DNA from: JABWCE01 sp964617955
GTDB taxonomy: Bacteria > Bacteroidota > Bacteroidia > NS11-12g > UBA9320
NCBI GenBank assembly: GCA_964617955.1
Contig: CAZTXB010000011.1
Coordinates: forward strand, 50,665 to 114,664
DNA: 64,000 nt
Direction of reading: 5' to 3'
Shown here in pieces: positions 45,939-55,090 of this stretch. Below the pieces are notes generated by a model. It was not told the DNA's origin. It saw only the letters and a list, made by a program, of their open reading frames with translations, and did no database searches. The position numbers and the translations under genes were made by a program. Position 1 is the stretch's first letter, and each line of letters starts with the position of its first letter.

Positions 45939-46928
45939 ATGCTTTGCATACACAATCCATTTACCGAACCTTATTTTAATCAGGCAAGTGAAGAATTCTT
46001 ACTCACCACAAGAGATGAAGATATTTTCATGTTATGGCAAAACGAAAATGCCATAGTAGTTGGCAAGCATCAAAACACATTGGCTGAAATAAACCTTGAA
46101 ACCGTCAATGATAAGAAAATAAAGGTGGTAAGGCGATTAACCGGTGGGGGAGCCGTTTATCATGATTTAGGAAACCTCAATTTTACCTTTATTATGAATT
46201 ATGGAGAGGGTCAGCCTGAAATTGATTTTAAAAAATACACCCTTCCCATTATTGGTGTGATGGCTGAACTAGGCGTAAAGGCTGAATTTTCAGGACGGAA
46301 TGATATTTTAATTGACGGTCAAAAATTTTCAGGCAATGCCGAACATATCTACCATCGAAAAAAGAGGGTATTGCACCATGGCACCTTGCTCTTTTCCTCC
46401 CAAATTTCAGATTTGTCGGCTGCCCTAAAAGTAAATCCCTTAAAGTTTGAAGACAAGGCCGTAAAGTCAGTCAGAAGTCGCGTTACCAATATATCCAGTC
46501 ATTTAAAAGATCCCATCACCGTTGAAGAGTTTAGAGATCAGGTCATGCGCTATATCGTTCGGATTTATAGTGATACCAAGACCTATCATTTTACTGACAG
46601 TGATATAAAGGCCATTCAGCAATTGGCCGATGAAAAATACAGCCAATGGCACTGGAACTTTGGCTATTCACCCAAGTATGCTTTCCAGAAAGGAATTAAA
46701 ACGCCAGGTGGGCATTTGGAAGTTCATCTTAACGTGGATAAGGGTATGATACAAGGCATCAAAATTTATGGCGATTTTTTTTCGAAAAAAGACATCGAAG
46801 AAGTGGAAACGGCATTGATTGGAAAAGAGCACCGCGAGGAAATAATTTTAGAAAGTTTAAAAAAAATACCAAGCAGCGATTACTTCAATAATATTTCCGA
46901 AGAAGAATTGATCGGTGCGTTTTTTTGA
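45939..46928 (+). CDS. lplA: Lipoate-protein ligase A
   Basis: 330 residues from the ATG at 45939 (MLCIHNPFTEPYFNQASEEF); the frame is open upstream to a TTG, but the family starts here. It activates lipoate with ATP and attaches it to E2 and GcvH lysines. The signature VRRLTGGGAVYHDLGNLNFT and the lysine-bearing NDILIDGQKFSGNAEH are intact. A C-terminal accessory domain (~250-330) is present. An unusual 9-base repeat array follows immediately. Confidence 0.93.
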   Translation: MLCIHNPFTEPYFNQASEEFLLTTRDEDIFMLWQNENAIVVGKHQNTLAEINLETVNDKKIKVVRRLTGGGAVYHDLGNLNFTFIMNYGEGQPEIDFKKYTLPIIGVMAELGVKAEFSGRNDILIDGQKFSGNAEHIYHRKKRVLHHGTLLFSSQISDLSAALKVNPLKFEDKAVKSVRSRVTNISSHLKDPITVEEFRDQVMRYIVRIYSDTKTYHFTDSDIKAIQQLADEKYSQWHWNFGYSPKYAFQKGIKTPGGHLEVHLNVDKGMIQGIKIYGDFFSKKDIEEVETALIGKEHREEIILESLKKIPSSDYFNNISEEELIGAFF

Positions 46929-46943
46929 TTGAGGATTGAAATT

Positions 46944-47060
46944 AGGAGGTTAGGTGGTTCAGATGTTACGATGTTAAGATGTTAAGATGTTAAGATATTA
47001 AGAGGTTAGGATATTAAGAGGTTATGAGGTTAAGATGTTACGATGTTAGGATGTTAAGAC
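46944..47060. repeat. Array of about thirteen 9-base repeats (GATGTTAAG type)
   Basis: An uninterrupted 9-base periodicity for about 117 bases, units varying around GATGTTAAG, GATGTTACG, GAGGTTAGG and GATATTAAG. It starts about 15 bases after the lplA stop. It is not a CRISPR (no spacers) and does not code for a plausible protein. Confidence 0.85.
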
Positions 47061-47117
47061 CAAAAATATTTAAACTTTTATTTATGTTGACTTGTTTATT
47101 TCATAGCTTCCTAATTT

Positions 47118-47134
47118 CGTAACTTCTTAACATC
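47118..47134. repeat. Inverted partial copy of the 9-base repeat
   Basis: CGTAACTTCTTAACATC is the reverse complement of two repeat units (GATGTTAAG + AAGTTACG). In a transcript it could pair with units of the array at 46944-47060. It ends 7 bases before the nth TTG start codon, so such pairing would reach the nth leader. Confidence 0.6.
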
Positions 47135-47140
47135 ATTCCG

Positions 47141-47761
47141 TTGTCCAAAAAAGAAAAAGTATCCCATATCATACAAATCCTTGAAGATTTGTTTCCCAAT
47201 CCACCTATTCCATTGGTTCATAAAGATCCGTATACCTTGTTAATTTCTGTTTTACTCTCTGCCCAATGCACCGACGAAAGAGTTAATAAAATTACCCCCT
47301 TGCTCTTCAGCAGGGCAGACAATCCTTTCGACATGGTGAAATTGAGCATTGAGGAAATAAAAGCTATCGTCACACCCTGCGGATTAGGCCCGGCCAAATC
47401 AAAGGCCATTTTTAACCTAAGCCAAATATTGATGGATAAGCACAAGGGTGAAGTTCCTAAAAATTTTGACTCTCTTGAAGAATTGCCTGGGGTTGGACAC
47501 AAGACTGCTTCCGTAGTAATGAGTCAGGCTTTTGGATTTCCTGCCTTTCCGGTTGATACCCATATACATCGTCTTGCTACTCGCTGGGGGCTAACTTCAG
47601 GAAAAAATGTTGAACAAACCGAAAAAGATTTAAAACGTCTAACCCCAAAGGAAAAATGGAATACCCTTCACTTACAAATGATTTATTTTGGTCGAAGCTA
47701 TTGTCCGGCACGGGGACATCAATCTGAAATTTGCCCTATTTGCAGACTTTACGCGAAGTAA
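47141..47761 (+). CDS. nth: Endonuclease III
   Basis: 206 residues, starting with TTG. A base-excision repair glycosylase/lyase for oxidised pyrimidines. The helix-hairpin-helix is ELPGVGHKTASVVMSQAFG with the catalytic Lys, and the catalytic Asp is in FPVDTHIHRLATRWGL. The C-terminal loop has only three cysteines in a C-x9-C-x2-C pattern (from YCPARGHQSEICPICRLYAK), not the usual C-x6-C-x2-C-x5-C, so a standard [4Fe-4S] cluster may be absent. Confidence 0.93.
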   Translation: MSKKEKVSHIIQILEDLFPNPPIPLVHKDPYTLLISVLLSAQCTDERVNKITPLLFSRADNPFDMVKLSIEEIKAIVTPCGLGPAKSKAIFNLSQILMDKHKGEVPKNFDSLEELPGVGHKTASVVMSQAFGFPAFPVDTHIHRLATRWGLTSGKNVEQTEKDLKRLTPKEKWNTLHLQMIYFGRSYCPARGHQSEICPICRLYAK

Positions 47762-47822
47762 AAACTATCTCATTTACATTTCTGGCTTAAAAGAGATAAT
47801 ATTGTTTACGTAAAAACACATT

Positions 47823-50800
47823 ATGTCCCTGATCCAAAAATCTCTGCTCCTATTTTTCGGAATCTTTATCGCCCAATTTTATTCCTATTCCCAAACTTGT
47901 AAGGAGCTCAACGATTTGGTGGAAAAATACTATCTCGATGGTCAGTTAAATGAAGCTGAGGAAACTGCAATCAAGGCGCTCAAGACTTGCAAAAGCGAAA
48001 CTCCGGGTTCTACAGATTATGCTACGGCATTAAACAATATGGCCTTTTTCAGTCAGGACAAAGGGAATTTGGAAGAAGCCGAATCGATGTTTAAAGCCTC
48101 TCTTGAAATTTATAAAAATACCCGATCAGGCTATAACCCCGAACATGCCATCGCTCTGCTCAACCTCGGATCCCTCTACAAACTGATGAATGAGCAAACC
48201 AAGGCCCTCGCTTATTTTACAGATGCAGCAAAAATGATAGAAGATGGAGAGGGTAAGGAGACGTCAAACTACGCTGATGCCTCGCAGGGACTTGGAGATT
48301 TGTATTACGAAATGGCTGAATACGATAAGGCTTTAGGACATTACAATGCCATTGTAAAAATCATAAAAAAACTTGAAGGCGAAAAAAGTATCCGTTATGC
48401 CAACTCTCTGAGTTACCTGGCCACCTGCTATTCTGCGCAGGGCGATGAAGAGGAGGCCATTAAGACTTACAATGCCTCCCTGCTTATTCATGAAAAAATA
48501 AGCGGCAAAGCAACCATGGACTACGCCATCACCCTCGGCAACGTAGCAAGCATTTATCGCATGAAAGGAGAATTCGAAAAAGCAATTGAACTTTATAAAG
48601 AATCTGCTGAGCTAATAATGAAACTTGAGGGGAAGAACAGTGAAAGTTACGCCACCAGTTTAAATGGATTGGGATTGGTTTATGCCGAGATGGGAAACAA
48701 CCAGGAAGCGATTGCACTTTACAAAGAAGCACTGGTAATCTATAAAAAAACGGGTGGTGAAAACAGTGAACGCTATGCGACCACCTTAAACAATGTCGCT
48801 TTTTCCTATGAGGCCCTGGCCGATTACAAAACGGCCATTAAAGTGTTTGGAGAAGCCTTGCAAATCCAGGAGAAGGTCACAGGTAAAGAGCATCCGGATT
48901 ATGCCACCATTGTTAACAATCTGGGTTTGTTATATCAGAATTCCGGAGACTATCAAAAATCATCGGTGTTTTTTTTGGAAGCCCTGGAGATTAGAAAAAA
49001 AACTTTAGGTGAAAATCATTCCGACTATGTTGCTTCTCTGAATAATATTGGTTTGCTGTACTCTGAGATGGGTAATTATAAAGAGGCCTTTGAAAAAATA
49101 AATGCCGCATATCTTATCGCTGAAAAAAACAAAACCGAGGATCAAAGATTGTATGCGACGATGTGTGATAATTTGGCGAGTATTCATCAGGACATGGGCC
49201 AATTTAATAAGGCTTTGCCTTTATATCTCAAATCGGCTGAGATTAGAAAATCACTCTTCGGCGAGGAGCATGAAGATTACCTGATTTGCCTGAGTAACCT
49301 GGCCACATTGTACAGTGCAACCGGAGATTATGTGAAGTCTATTTCAATTTTTGAAACTGTTGTCAGGGTCAGAAAGAAAACTTTAGGTGAAAACCACCCC
49401 GATTATGCGCACTCACTTTGCAATTTAGCCAATGAGTATGACGAAATGGGAAATTCGGATAAAGCAATCGGCTTGTTTTTGACAGCCTTGGAAATCCGCA
49501 AAAAAACGCTTGGAGAAAACCACTCTGATTATGCCTCGACACTGAGTGACCTGGCCACAGCTTACCAGGGCAAAGGCGAATATAACAAAGCCCTTCCCCT
49601 GTTTCAACAGGTGATTGAATTGAGAAAGAAGGCTTTGGGTGAAAATCATCTGCTGTATGCCAAATCCTTGAATAATCTCGGCAGTTTTTATAGCGACATC
49701 GGTGATTTCAAGGCCTCGATGCCTTTGTATCTGCAAGCGCTTGAAATCAAGAAAAAGGCCTTAGGTGAAAACCATCCCGATTTAGCGAGCACATGCAGCA
49801 ACATAGGGAACTTATTCGGATATTTGGGTGAACCGGAGAAAGGGATCCCTTATTTAAAACAAGCCCTTGAAATTGCAAAAAAAGCACTTGGTAAGGAACA
49901 CCCCAGTTATGGTATATATCTCAATAACCTGGCAGTGGTTTACAGCGATGTGGGAAAACGAAAAGAATCGCTTGCCATATACCTGGAAGCGGCCGAAATT
50001 CAAAAAGGAGTCTATGGCGAGAACCATGAGTCTTATGCGGTAATCCTTAGCAATATTGGACATTTATTAAAATCAAACGGCGATTACAAAGAGGCATTGG
50101 AATACACCGTGAAGGCTCTGGATATCAGAAAAAAGGTTTTGGGCCCCAATGACCCAAATCTAGCTTCCTCATACAGCAATTTGGGCACCTTATACAGCCA
50201 TTTGGGAGAATATCAAAAATCGGTAGAAATGCTGGATTTGGCTAATACCATCAACATTAATCTGTTGTCAGCTAACCTCATCACTTTAACCGAGGACCAG
50301 AAAACGAAATATATTAAGGATGCCACAGGGAATTTTGATTTATTTTTCTCTGCCCTATTCAAGCTTAAAACAAAAACTGCCTACTTACAAAGTGCTTTAA
50401 ATGCTGAATTATTTATCAAAGGGCTTGCCCTAAACGAAACTTCCAAATCCATGCAAGCCCTTTATAAAAGCAAGGATGCTGAAGTTCAAAATTTAGTGGC
50501 CCAGTGGAAGGACTTAAAATCTTTCTTAGCATCCCAGTATACCAAACCCATAAGCGAACAATCTGCCGATCTGAAGTTGAAGGAAGAGGAGACCAAAAAA
50601 GTTGAGCAAAAGCTTTCTTTTAAATCCTCCGAGTACAGAGAGTTTGAAAAAAGCAACACCATTAGGAGCAGCGATTTGACAAAAATTTTAAAGGATGGGG
50701 AGGCCAGTATCGAATTTGCAAGATTTCAATATTATGGTTATGAAGGCTGGACCGATAGTTTCTATTATGTGGCCTTCATTTTAAATGCTAAGCTAGCCAA

Positions 50801-51929
50801 TCCTGCCATGGTGTTTTTAGCTGAGGAAAATCAGATTAAAAGCTTATTTACCGGAGGCAACGAAAACAATCTATATGCTTTGCGTGGGGCTAAGGTAACC
50901 AATTCAAAACAAGTGAACTATGGCAATGAACTTTATCAAGTGATATGGCAAAAACTCGAACCTTTCCTCACAGGCATCCATAAAGTGTATTATGCTCCTA
51001 CCGGTTTGTTTCACAGGGTGGCCTTTGCCGCCATTCCCATACCGGATGAAAATAAGAGGCTTTGTCAAAAATACAGTTTGATTCAAATGGCCAGTACTAA
51101 AAGTTTGGCCATGAGCGAAAGCAGCAAAAGTGCAGAAAGGGCTGTGTTACTTGGAGGCATAGAATATGACACCGACGCGAAGTCATTTTCAAAAAATGCC
51201 AAACCCAATCTGAAAGGAGACGTGGCCAAATCAGCTCCAACGCTAATAGCAAACAATGAAAAACGAGGCAGTATATGGAGTTATTTGCCAGGTACCGAAA
51301 AGGAAATTGATTATTTGAAAAATGCCTTAAAAGATTCAAAAATAAAAGCAGAAATCTTTTCAAAGATGGATGCTTCCGAAGAATCAATAAAGTTGATGAG
51401 CGGCAATTCACCCGGCATATTGCATATTGCCACCCATGGTTTTTACCTCCCCTATGAACACAAAAAATTAAAGGACAAGGGTTATGATAAAACCTTTAGC
51501 TTAATAGAGGACCCTATGTTTAGATCGGGCTTAATTTTGGCCGGTGCCAACTTGAAGTGGAAGGAAAATATAGATGTCTCAGGCCGCGATGACGGTATTT
51601 TGACGGCTTATGAAATCTCTCAATTGGATTTAAGCAATACCGAGTTGGTGGTGCTCAGTGCCTGCGAAACAGGACTGGGCGATATTCAGGGTTCGGAAGG
51701 AGTTTATGGCTTGCAACGCGGTTTTAAAAGTGCCGGAGTAAAAAACATGATCATAACGCTTTGGCAAATACCGGATAAGGAAAGCAGTGAGTTTATGGGC
51801 ATGCTATATACCATGTGGTTAAAAGATAAGAAAGACTTGAGTACAGCCTTTCTTGAAACTCAAAAACATTTCAGTACGCTGTATCCTGATGACGCAGGCA
51901 AATGGGCAGCCTTTGTGTTGGTGAAGTAA
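47823..51929 (+). CDS. Secreted TPR-CHAT protein (caspase-like protease domain)
   Basis: 1,368 residues. A signal peptide (KSLLLFFGIFIAQFYSYSQ) is followed by about seventeen 42-residue TPR repeats of the kinesin-light-chain type (~30-830; a typical unit contains YATTLNNVAFSYEALADYKT). The C-terminal CHAT domain (~1,010-1,368) has the caspase-like dyad H1205 (HIATHGFY) and C1281 (LSACETGLGD), followed by GVYGLQRGFKSAGVKNMI. The protease site looks active. The predicted signal peptide places it outside the cytoplasm, unlike immune CHAT proteases. The substrate is unknown and no adjacent partner was found. Confidence 0.92.
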   Translation: MSLIQKSLLLFFGIFIAQFYSYSQTCKELNDLVEKYYLDGQLNEAEETAIKALKTCKSETPGSTDYATALNNMAFFSQDKGNLEEAESMFKASLEIYKNTRSGYNPEHAIALLNLGSLYKLMNEQTKALAYFTDAAKMIEDGEGKETSNYADASQGLGDLYYEMAEYDKALGHYNAIVKIIKKLEGEKSIRYANSLSYLATCYSAQGDEEEAIKTYNASLLIHEKISGKATMDYAITLGNVASIYRMKGEFEKAIELYKESAELIMKLEGKNSESYATSLNGLGLVYAEMGNNQEAIALYKEALVIYKKTGGENSERYATTLNNVAFSYEALADYKTAIKVFGEALQIQEKVTGKEHPDYATIVNNLGLLYQNSGDYQKSSVFFLEALEIRKKTLGENHSDYVASLNNIGLLYSEMGNYKEAFEKINAAYLIAEKNKTEDQRLYATMCDNLASIHQDMGQFNKALPLYLKSAEIRKSLFGEEHEDYLICLSNLATLYSATGDYVKSISIFETVVRVRKKTLGENHPDYAHSLCNLANEYDEMGNSDKAIGLFLTALEIRKKTLGENHSDYASTLSDLATAYQGKGEYNKALPLFQQVIELRKKALGENHLLYAKSLNNLGSFYSDIGDFKASMPLYLQALEIKKKALGENHPDLASTCSNIGNLFGYLGEPEKGIPYLKQALEIAKKALGKEHPSYGIYLNNLAVVYSDVGKRKESLAIYLEAAEIQKGVYGENHESYAVILSNIGHLLKSNGDYKEALEYTVKALDIRKKVLGPNDPNLASSYSNLGTLYSHLGEYQKSVEMLDLANTININLLSANLITLTEDQKTKYIKDATGNFDLFFSALFKLKTKTAYLQSALNAELFIKGLALNETSKSMQALYKSKDAEVQNLVAQWKDLKSFLASQYTKPISEQSADLKLKEEETKKVEQKLSFKSSEYREFEKSNTIRSSDLTKILKDGEASIEFARFQYYGYEGWTDSFYYVAFILNAKLANPAMVFLAEENQIKSLFTGGNENNLYALRGAKVTNSKQVNYGNELYQVIWQKLEPFLTGIHKVYYAPTGLFHRVAFAAIPIPDENKRLCQKYSLIQMASTKSLAMSESSKSAERAVLLGGIEYDTDAKSFSKNAKPNLKGDVAKSAPTLIANNEKRGSIWSYLPGTEKEIDYLKNALKDSKIKAEIFSKMDASEESIKLMSGNSPGILHIATHGFYLPYEHKKLKDKGYDKTFSLIEDPMFRSGLILAGANLKWKENIDVSGRDDGILTAYEISQLDLSNTELVVLSACETGLGDIQGSEGVYGLQRGFKSAGVKNMIITLWQIPDKESSEFMGMLYTMWLKDKKDLSTAFLETQKHFSTLYPDDAGKWAAFVLVK

Positions 51930-51959
51930 AATGCTTAGTCTTTTTGAGAAAAGAGCATC

Positions 51960-53348
51960 CTAAAAATGCCGGTCGATTAAATAAACAATTGCCCCTATGG
52001 CGCCCGCTCCCATTTCTAGCTCACGTTTGTGAACATTTTCAAAAACATCAGTTTTGGCATGGTGGTAGTCAAAGTATCTTTGACTATCGGGCATAAAACC
52101 CATCAGAATCATATCCTTATTGATGCTAAGCGCGGTGTCTAATTTCAGAGGGTTAATGTCTACCCCTCCTCCCCAGGCGCTTTTTTTGAATACATGGCAA
52201 CCATAGGGCTCAAGCAGTGGTCGGTAGCCGGCGATTATTTTAAAAAGGCTGTCGGGAGCCGAAATATGAAATCCCCTTGGGGTGTGTCCTCCTGCATCGC
52301 TTTCCAGAGCCATGAGGTGCTTTTCTCCTCTTTCCTTTACCCATTTGGCGTAGCCTTTTCCACCCCGATTTCCATTTTCCTCATTCATAAACAAAACCAC
52401 TCTGATGGTATGTTTTGGGCGATAACCATTCACTTTCATCAGTCGCAATAATTCAATGCTGTGAACGATTCCGGCGCCGTCGTCGTGGGCCCCTTCCCCA
52501 AGATCCCAACTGTCTAAATGCCCACCGACTGTTATCACCGTTTCCGGCTCGGTTTCCCCAATTATTTCTGCTACCACATTATAACTTCTTTTCTCCGGCA
52601 TCATTTTGCAATTCATTCTCATGGCCACCCTTAAATCGGGTTTATCTTTTAAACGTGCCATTAACATATCGGCATGCTCTGTGCTTATTGCCGCGGCCGG
52701 AATTTTATGTCTCTCATCCTCATAGGCCATTCCGCCTGTGTGCGGGTTATTGTCAATTTTTCCGGTCATGCTGCGAACCAAAACTGCCACGGCCCCATAT
52801 TCAGCAGCCTTTGAAGCTCCGGTGTATCGTTGGTTCACACAGGCTCCGTAAGCCTCGAATGTGTGAATGGTTTTAGGATCGAACGCCTTGTTAAAAAACA
52901 CAATTTTCCCTCTGATATTTCTCTCTCCAATTTTTTCCAAATCTTCTATACCATTTGCCACCACCACTTTGGCTTTCAGCAAGCCTCTGGTAGATACCGA
53001 TCCTCCAAGGGCTGTGATGTTCAGCTTGGTGTCATCGTGATAAATATATGCCCATTCGATGTTACCCCTGCTCCAAACCGGGACATTAATGGGCATCTTG
53101 TACACCGTATCAACCCACATTTTGTTGAGCACGTTGTACCCCCAGTTCACTGCTGAGTCGGCGGCTTTGCTGCCACTTAACCTATGGCCTACCTCTTTGC
53201 ACAGAGTCCTCAGGTTAGCGTAGCTCTCCCCTTCTTCAAGGGCCATGTCAAAAATTCTTCTGATCTGGATTGAATCTTGTGCATTCTGAGCACATACCTG
53301 GCCCATAGAAAAAAAGGCCATCAAGCCCAAAAAGAATTTATAAGGCAT
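51960..53348 (-). CDS. M28-family zinc peptidase (carboxypeptidase Q-like)
   Basis: 462 residues from the ATG at 53348 (MPYKFFLGLMAFFSMGQVCA, a signal peptide); a longer start would run into the gene at 53356. A PA-type inserted domain (~130-270) precedes the M28 core. Metal and catalytic residues are visible in GGHLDSWDLGEGAHDDGAG, FMNEENGNRGG, ESDAGGHTPRG and the final His of YFDYHHAKTD. It should act in the periplasm or outside on peptides. It follows the 53356 gene by 7 bases on the minus strand. Confidence 0.92.
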   Translation of the reverse strand: MPYKFFLGLMAFFSMGQVCAQNAQDSIQIRRIFDMALEEGESYANLRTLCKEVGHRLSGSKAADSAVNWGYNVLNKMWVDTVYKMPINVPVWSRGNIEWAYIYHDDTKLNITALGGSVSTRGLLKAKVVVANGIEDLEKIGERNIRGKIVFFNKAFDPKTIHTFEAYGACVNQRYTGASKAAEYGAVAVLVRSMTGKIDNNPHTGGMAYEDERHKIPAAAISTEHADMLMARLKDKPDLRVAMRMNCKMMPEKRSYNVVAEIIGETEPETVITVGGHLDSWDLGEGAHDDGAGIVHSIELLRLMKVNGYRPKHTIRVVLFMNEENGNRGGKGYAKWVKERGEKHLMALESDAGGHTPRGFHISAPDSLFKIIAGYRPLLEPYGCHVFKKSAWGGGVDINPLKLDTALSINKDMILMGFMPDSQRYFDYHHAKTDVFENVHKRELEMGAGAIGAIVYLIDRHF

Positions 53349-53355
53349 TTTAAAT

Positions 53356-53994
53356 TTAGGCAATAACATAATCTTGAATTTTTTGAGCACCAAAAGCCAC
53401 GAAAGAAAACCCAATAAGCAAAATAACATGGCTGATGTCGTTATGATTAAACCATTTGTTTATGGATATTTTTTGTGAAAAAATAAATGCGGAACACGCA
53501 TTAATCAGGAGACCATAGATGATATAGGCGTTCCCATCGGTTGCATTTCTGACCAAGGCAAGGTGGATGGCCAAACACATGCCTCCAAGGCCTATAAGGG
53601 CATCCCATTTTACCACCCAAAATCTGTTGAATGTCAAAATTAGAATAAGGGCTGCAACGAATTGTGCCAGTACAAGCATCTTGAGACCAAACCTGACTGA
53701 AGGTTTTTGTAGTCGTGATATGGAGTAGAGTGAAAAAATAAAGATCCCGGCGATGTTAAAGGTGCGGGAAATAAACTGTAATAGGTTATTTTTGTCAACG
53801 TATAATCCATGACCTAACGCGGCAAAAAAGGTTGACAAAGTGAGGAAAGAAAAAAATGCTGCCATGTTTTTGGCACCAGAATTGTATAAGGCCATAGAGT
53901 AGGCCATAAAAAAGAGAGAAAGAATGAGGTTGGTTAAGGAAGTAGTGGGCTCGTGGATTATGTATCCGAAAAAATGAATAGAAGGTTGATCCAT
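53356..53994 (-). CDS. Multi-span membrane protein of unknown function
   Basis: 212 residues with about seven predicted membrane helices and short loops. Conserved-looking features are a GYIIHEPTTSLTNLIL start, an internal GHGLY and a late FSQKISINKWFNHNDISH loop with several histidines. The histidine/aspartate pattern recalls the CREST superfamily of membrane hydrolases (ceramidase-like, DUF6962), but I cannot confirm this. It is co-oriented with and 7 bases upstream of the M28 peptidase. Confidence 0.6.
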   Translation of the reverse strand: MDQPSIHFFGYIIHEPTTSLTNLILSLFFMAYSMALYNSGAKNMAAFFSFLTLSTFFAALGHGLYVDKNNLLQFISRTFNIAGIFIFSLYSISRLQKPSVRFGLKMLVLAQFVAALILILTFNRFWVVKWDALIGLGGMCLAIHLALVRNATDGNAYIIYGLLINACSAFIFSQKISINKWFNHNDISHVILLIGFSFVAFGAQKIQDYVIA

Positions 53995-54040
53995 GGAGGT
54001 GCAAACATAATTGAAAATTAATAGTTATATATCAAGTAAT

Positions 54041-54490
54041 ATGAACAAAATAGTAAAAATTGGAGGCCACCTTTTATTGGTAGCCGTACTCACAGTAAGC
54101 AGTGCTTTTAGCTTTTCCAACACGGTGAACACCGAGACCACAGGTATCGTTTTCTTTACCGGTACATTAAAAGAAGCCAAGGCCAAGGCCAATAAAGAAA
54201 AGAAGCTTATTTTTATAGATTGCTATACCACCTGGTGCGGTCCTTGTAAAAATATGTCGAAAAAAACCTTTGTCGACAAGGCTGTTGGGGAGTATTTCAA
54301 CAAGAATTTTATTTGCATGAAAATAGATATGGAGAAAGGGGAGGGAATTTCCTTGGCCTCGACATACACCGTTGAAGCTTACCCCACTTATTTATTTTTA
54401 AACGCAAAGGGGGAAGTGAAGCACCGGGACCTTGGTTTTATTGATGCGGCCCGATTTATTGAAGTCGGAAAAACCGCACTTACAAAATAA
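54041..54490 (+). CDS. Exported thioredoxin-like protein
   Basis: 149 residues from the ATG at 54041 (MNKIVKIGGHLLLVAVLTVS, a signal peptide); an upstream in-frame TTG is unlikely. The thioredoxin-fold active site is WCGPC (C66 and C69), with the cis-proline in VEAYPTYLFLN. An additional C61 lies close to the active site. It probably acts as a periplasmic disulfide reductase or as part of cytochrome c maturation, where a ccmB-like gene is also present in the window. Confidence 0.9.
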   Translation: MNKIVKIGGHLLLVAVLTVSSAFSFSNTVNTETTGIVFFTGTLKEAKAKANKEKKLIFIDCYTTWCGPCKNMSKKTFVDKAVGEYFNKNFICMKIDMEKGEGISLASTYTVEAYPTYLFLNAKGEVKHRDLGFIDAARFIEVGKTALTK

Positions 54491-54578
54491 ATCATACCTA
54501 AAGACTGATTTTTATCAGCAATATATCATTTTCTTAAAAAAAAAATTAATTTTCGCCCTTCAATTTAAATCATTGTAT

Positions 54579-54965
54579 ATGGCAGAAAATTTACCTAATT
54601 CATTAGAAAACGAGAGGGTTCGTCCCACTTTTTTAACCATTATTTGCGTGCTCTCCTTCATTAATTGCGCGTGGATTTTATGGAACGGACTCAGCAACAT
54701 GGGCGAAGGAGTTGAGGATCATGTAAAACAAAACGCATTAATTACCACCATTGGAGGTATCTTTTCGGTTATCGGTACCTCATTGATGTGGTACATGAGG
54801 CAATTTGGTTTTGGTTTGTACTCGGCAGGAACTGTATTTGCGATTGCCGGGCCTATTTTTATCTTCGGACTGGAACATGTTTTGAACTTTCAAACCGGCT
54901 ATCCCGCTTATGTTGGGCTGATGCTGTTTGTACTGTTTGCATTAAACTTCAAACGCATGGATTAA
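54579..54965 (+). CDS. Small four-helix membrane protein
   Basis: 128 residues from the ATG at 54579 (MAENLPNSLENERVRPTFLT); the frame is open upstream but that part is not protein-like. Four membrane helices (TIICVLSFINCAWILW, LITTIGGIFSVIGTSLMWY, FAIAGPIFIFGLEHVL, LMLFVLFALNFKRM). No family recognised beyond general resemblance to uncharacterised Bacteroidota membrane proteins. A terminator follows. Confidence 0.65.
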   Translation: MAENLPNSLENERVRPTFLTIICVLSFINCAWILWNGLSNMGEGVEDHVKQNALITTIGGIFSVIGTSLMWYMRQFGFGLYSAGTVFAIAGPIFIFGLEHVLNFQTGYPAYVGLMLFVLFALNFKRMD

Positions 54966-54991
54966 AAGAAGTTAATTCGAAAATCTCAAGC

Positions 54992-55019
54992 AAAAAAAGG
55001 GGCCTAGGTTCCTTTTTTT
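54992..55019 (+). terminator. Terminator before rpsP
   Basis: A7-GG ... CC-T7 hairpin with inner G-T-rich pairing (AGGGGC / GTTCCT) and a T-run of seven. It separates the membrane protein gene from the rpsP operon; the symmetric A/T runs may allow action on both strands. Confidence 0.6.
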
Positions 55020-55035
55020 ATTGAATTTCTTTTTT

Positions 55036-55043
55036 TATTTTTG
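55036..55043 (+). promoter_or_regulatory. -7 promoter box of the rpsP operon
   Basis: TATTTTTG matches TAnnTTTG, 48 bases before the rpsP ATG and just after the terminator. Confidence 0.5.
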
Positions 55044-55090
55044 CGCCCCCTTCGGATTTTGGAGAACCGAGGGTTAATAAACAAAAATAA

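Noticed and set aside
46944..47060. CRISPR array
   Set aside because: Units are 9 bases with no spacers between them and no cas genes nearby.
52415..52876. Long plus-strand open frames inside the M28 peptidase gene
   Set aside because: They are antisense to a complete, motif-bearing peptidase and show no protein-like features.
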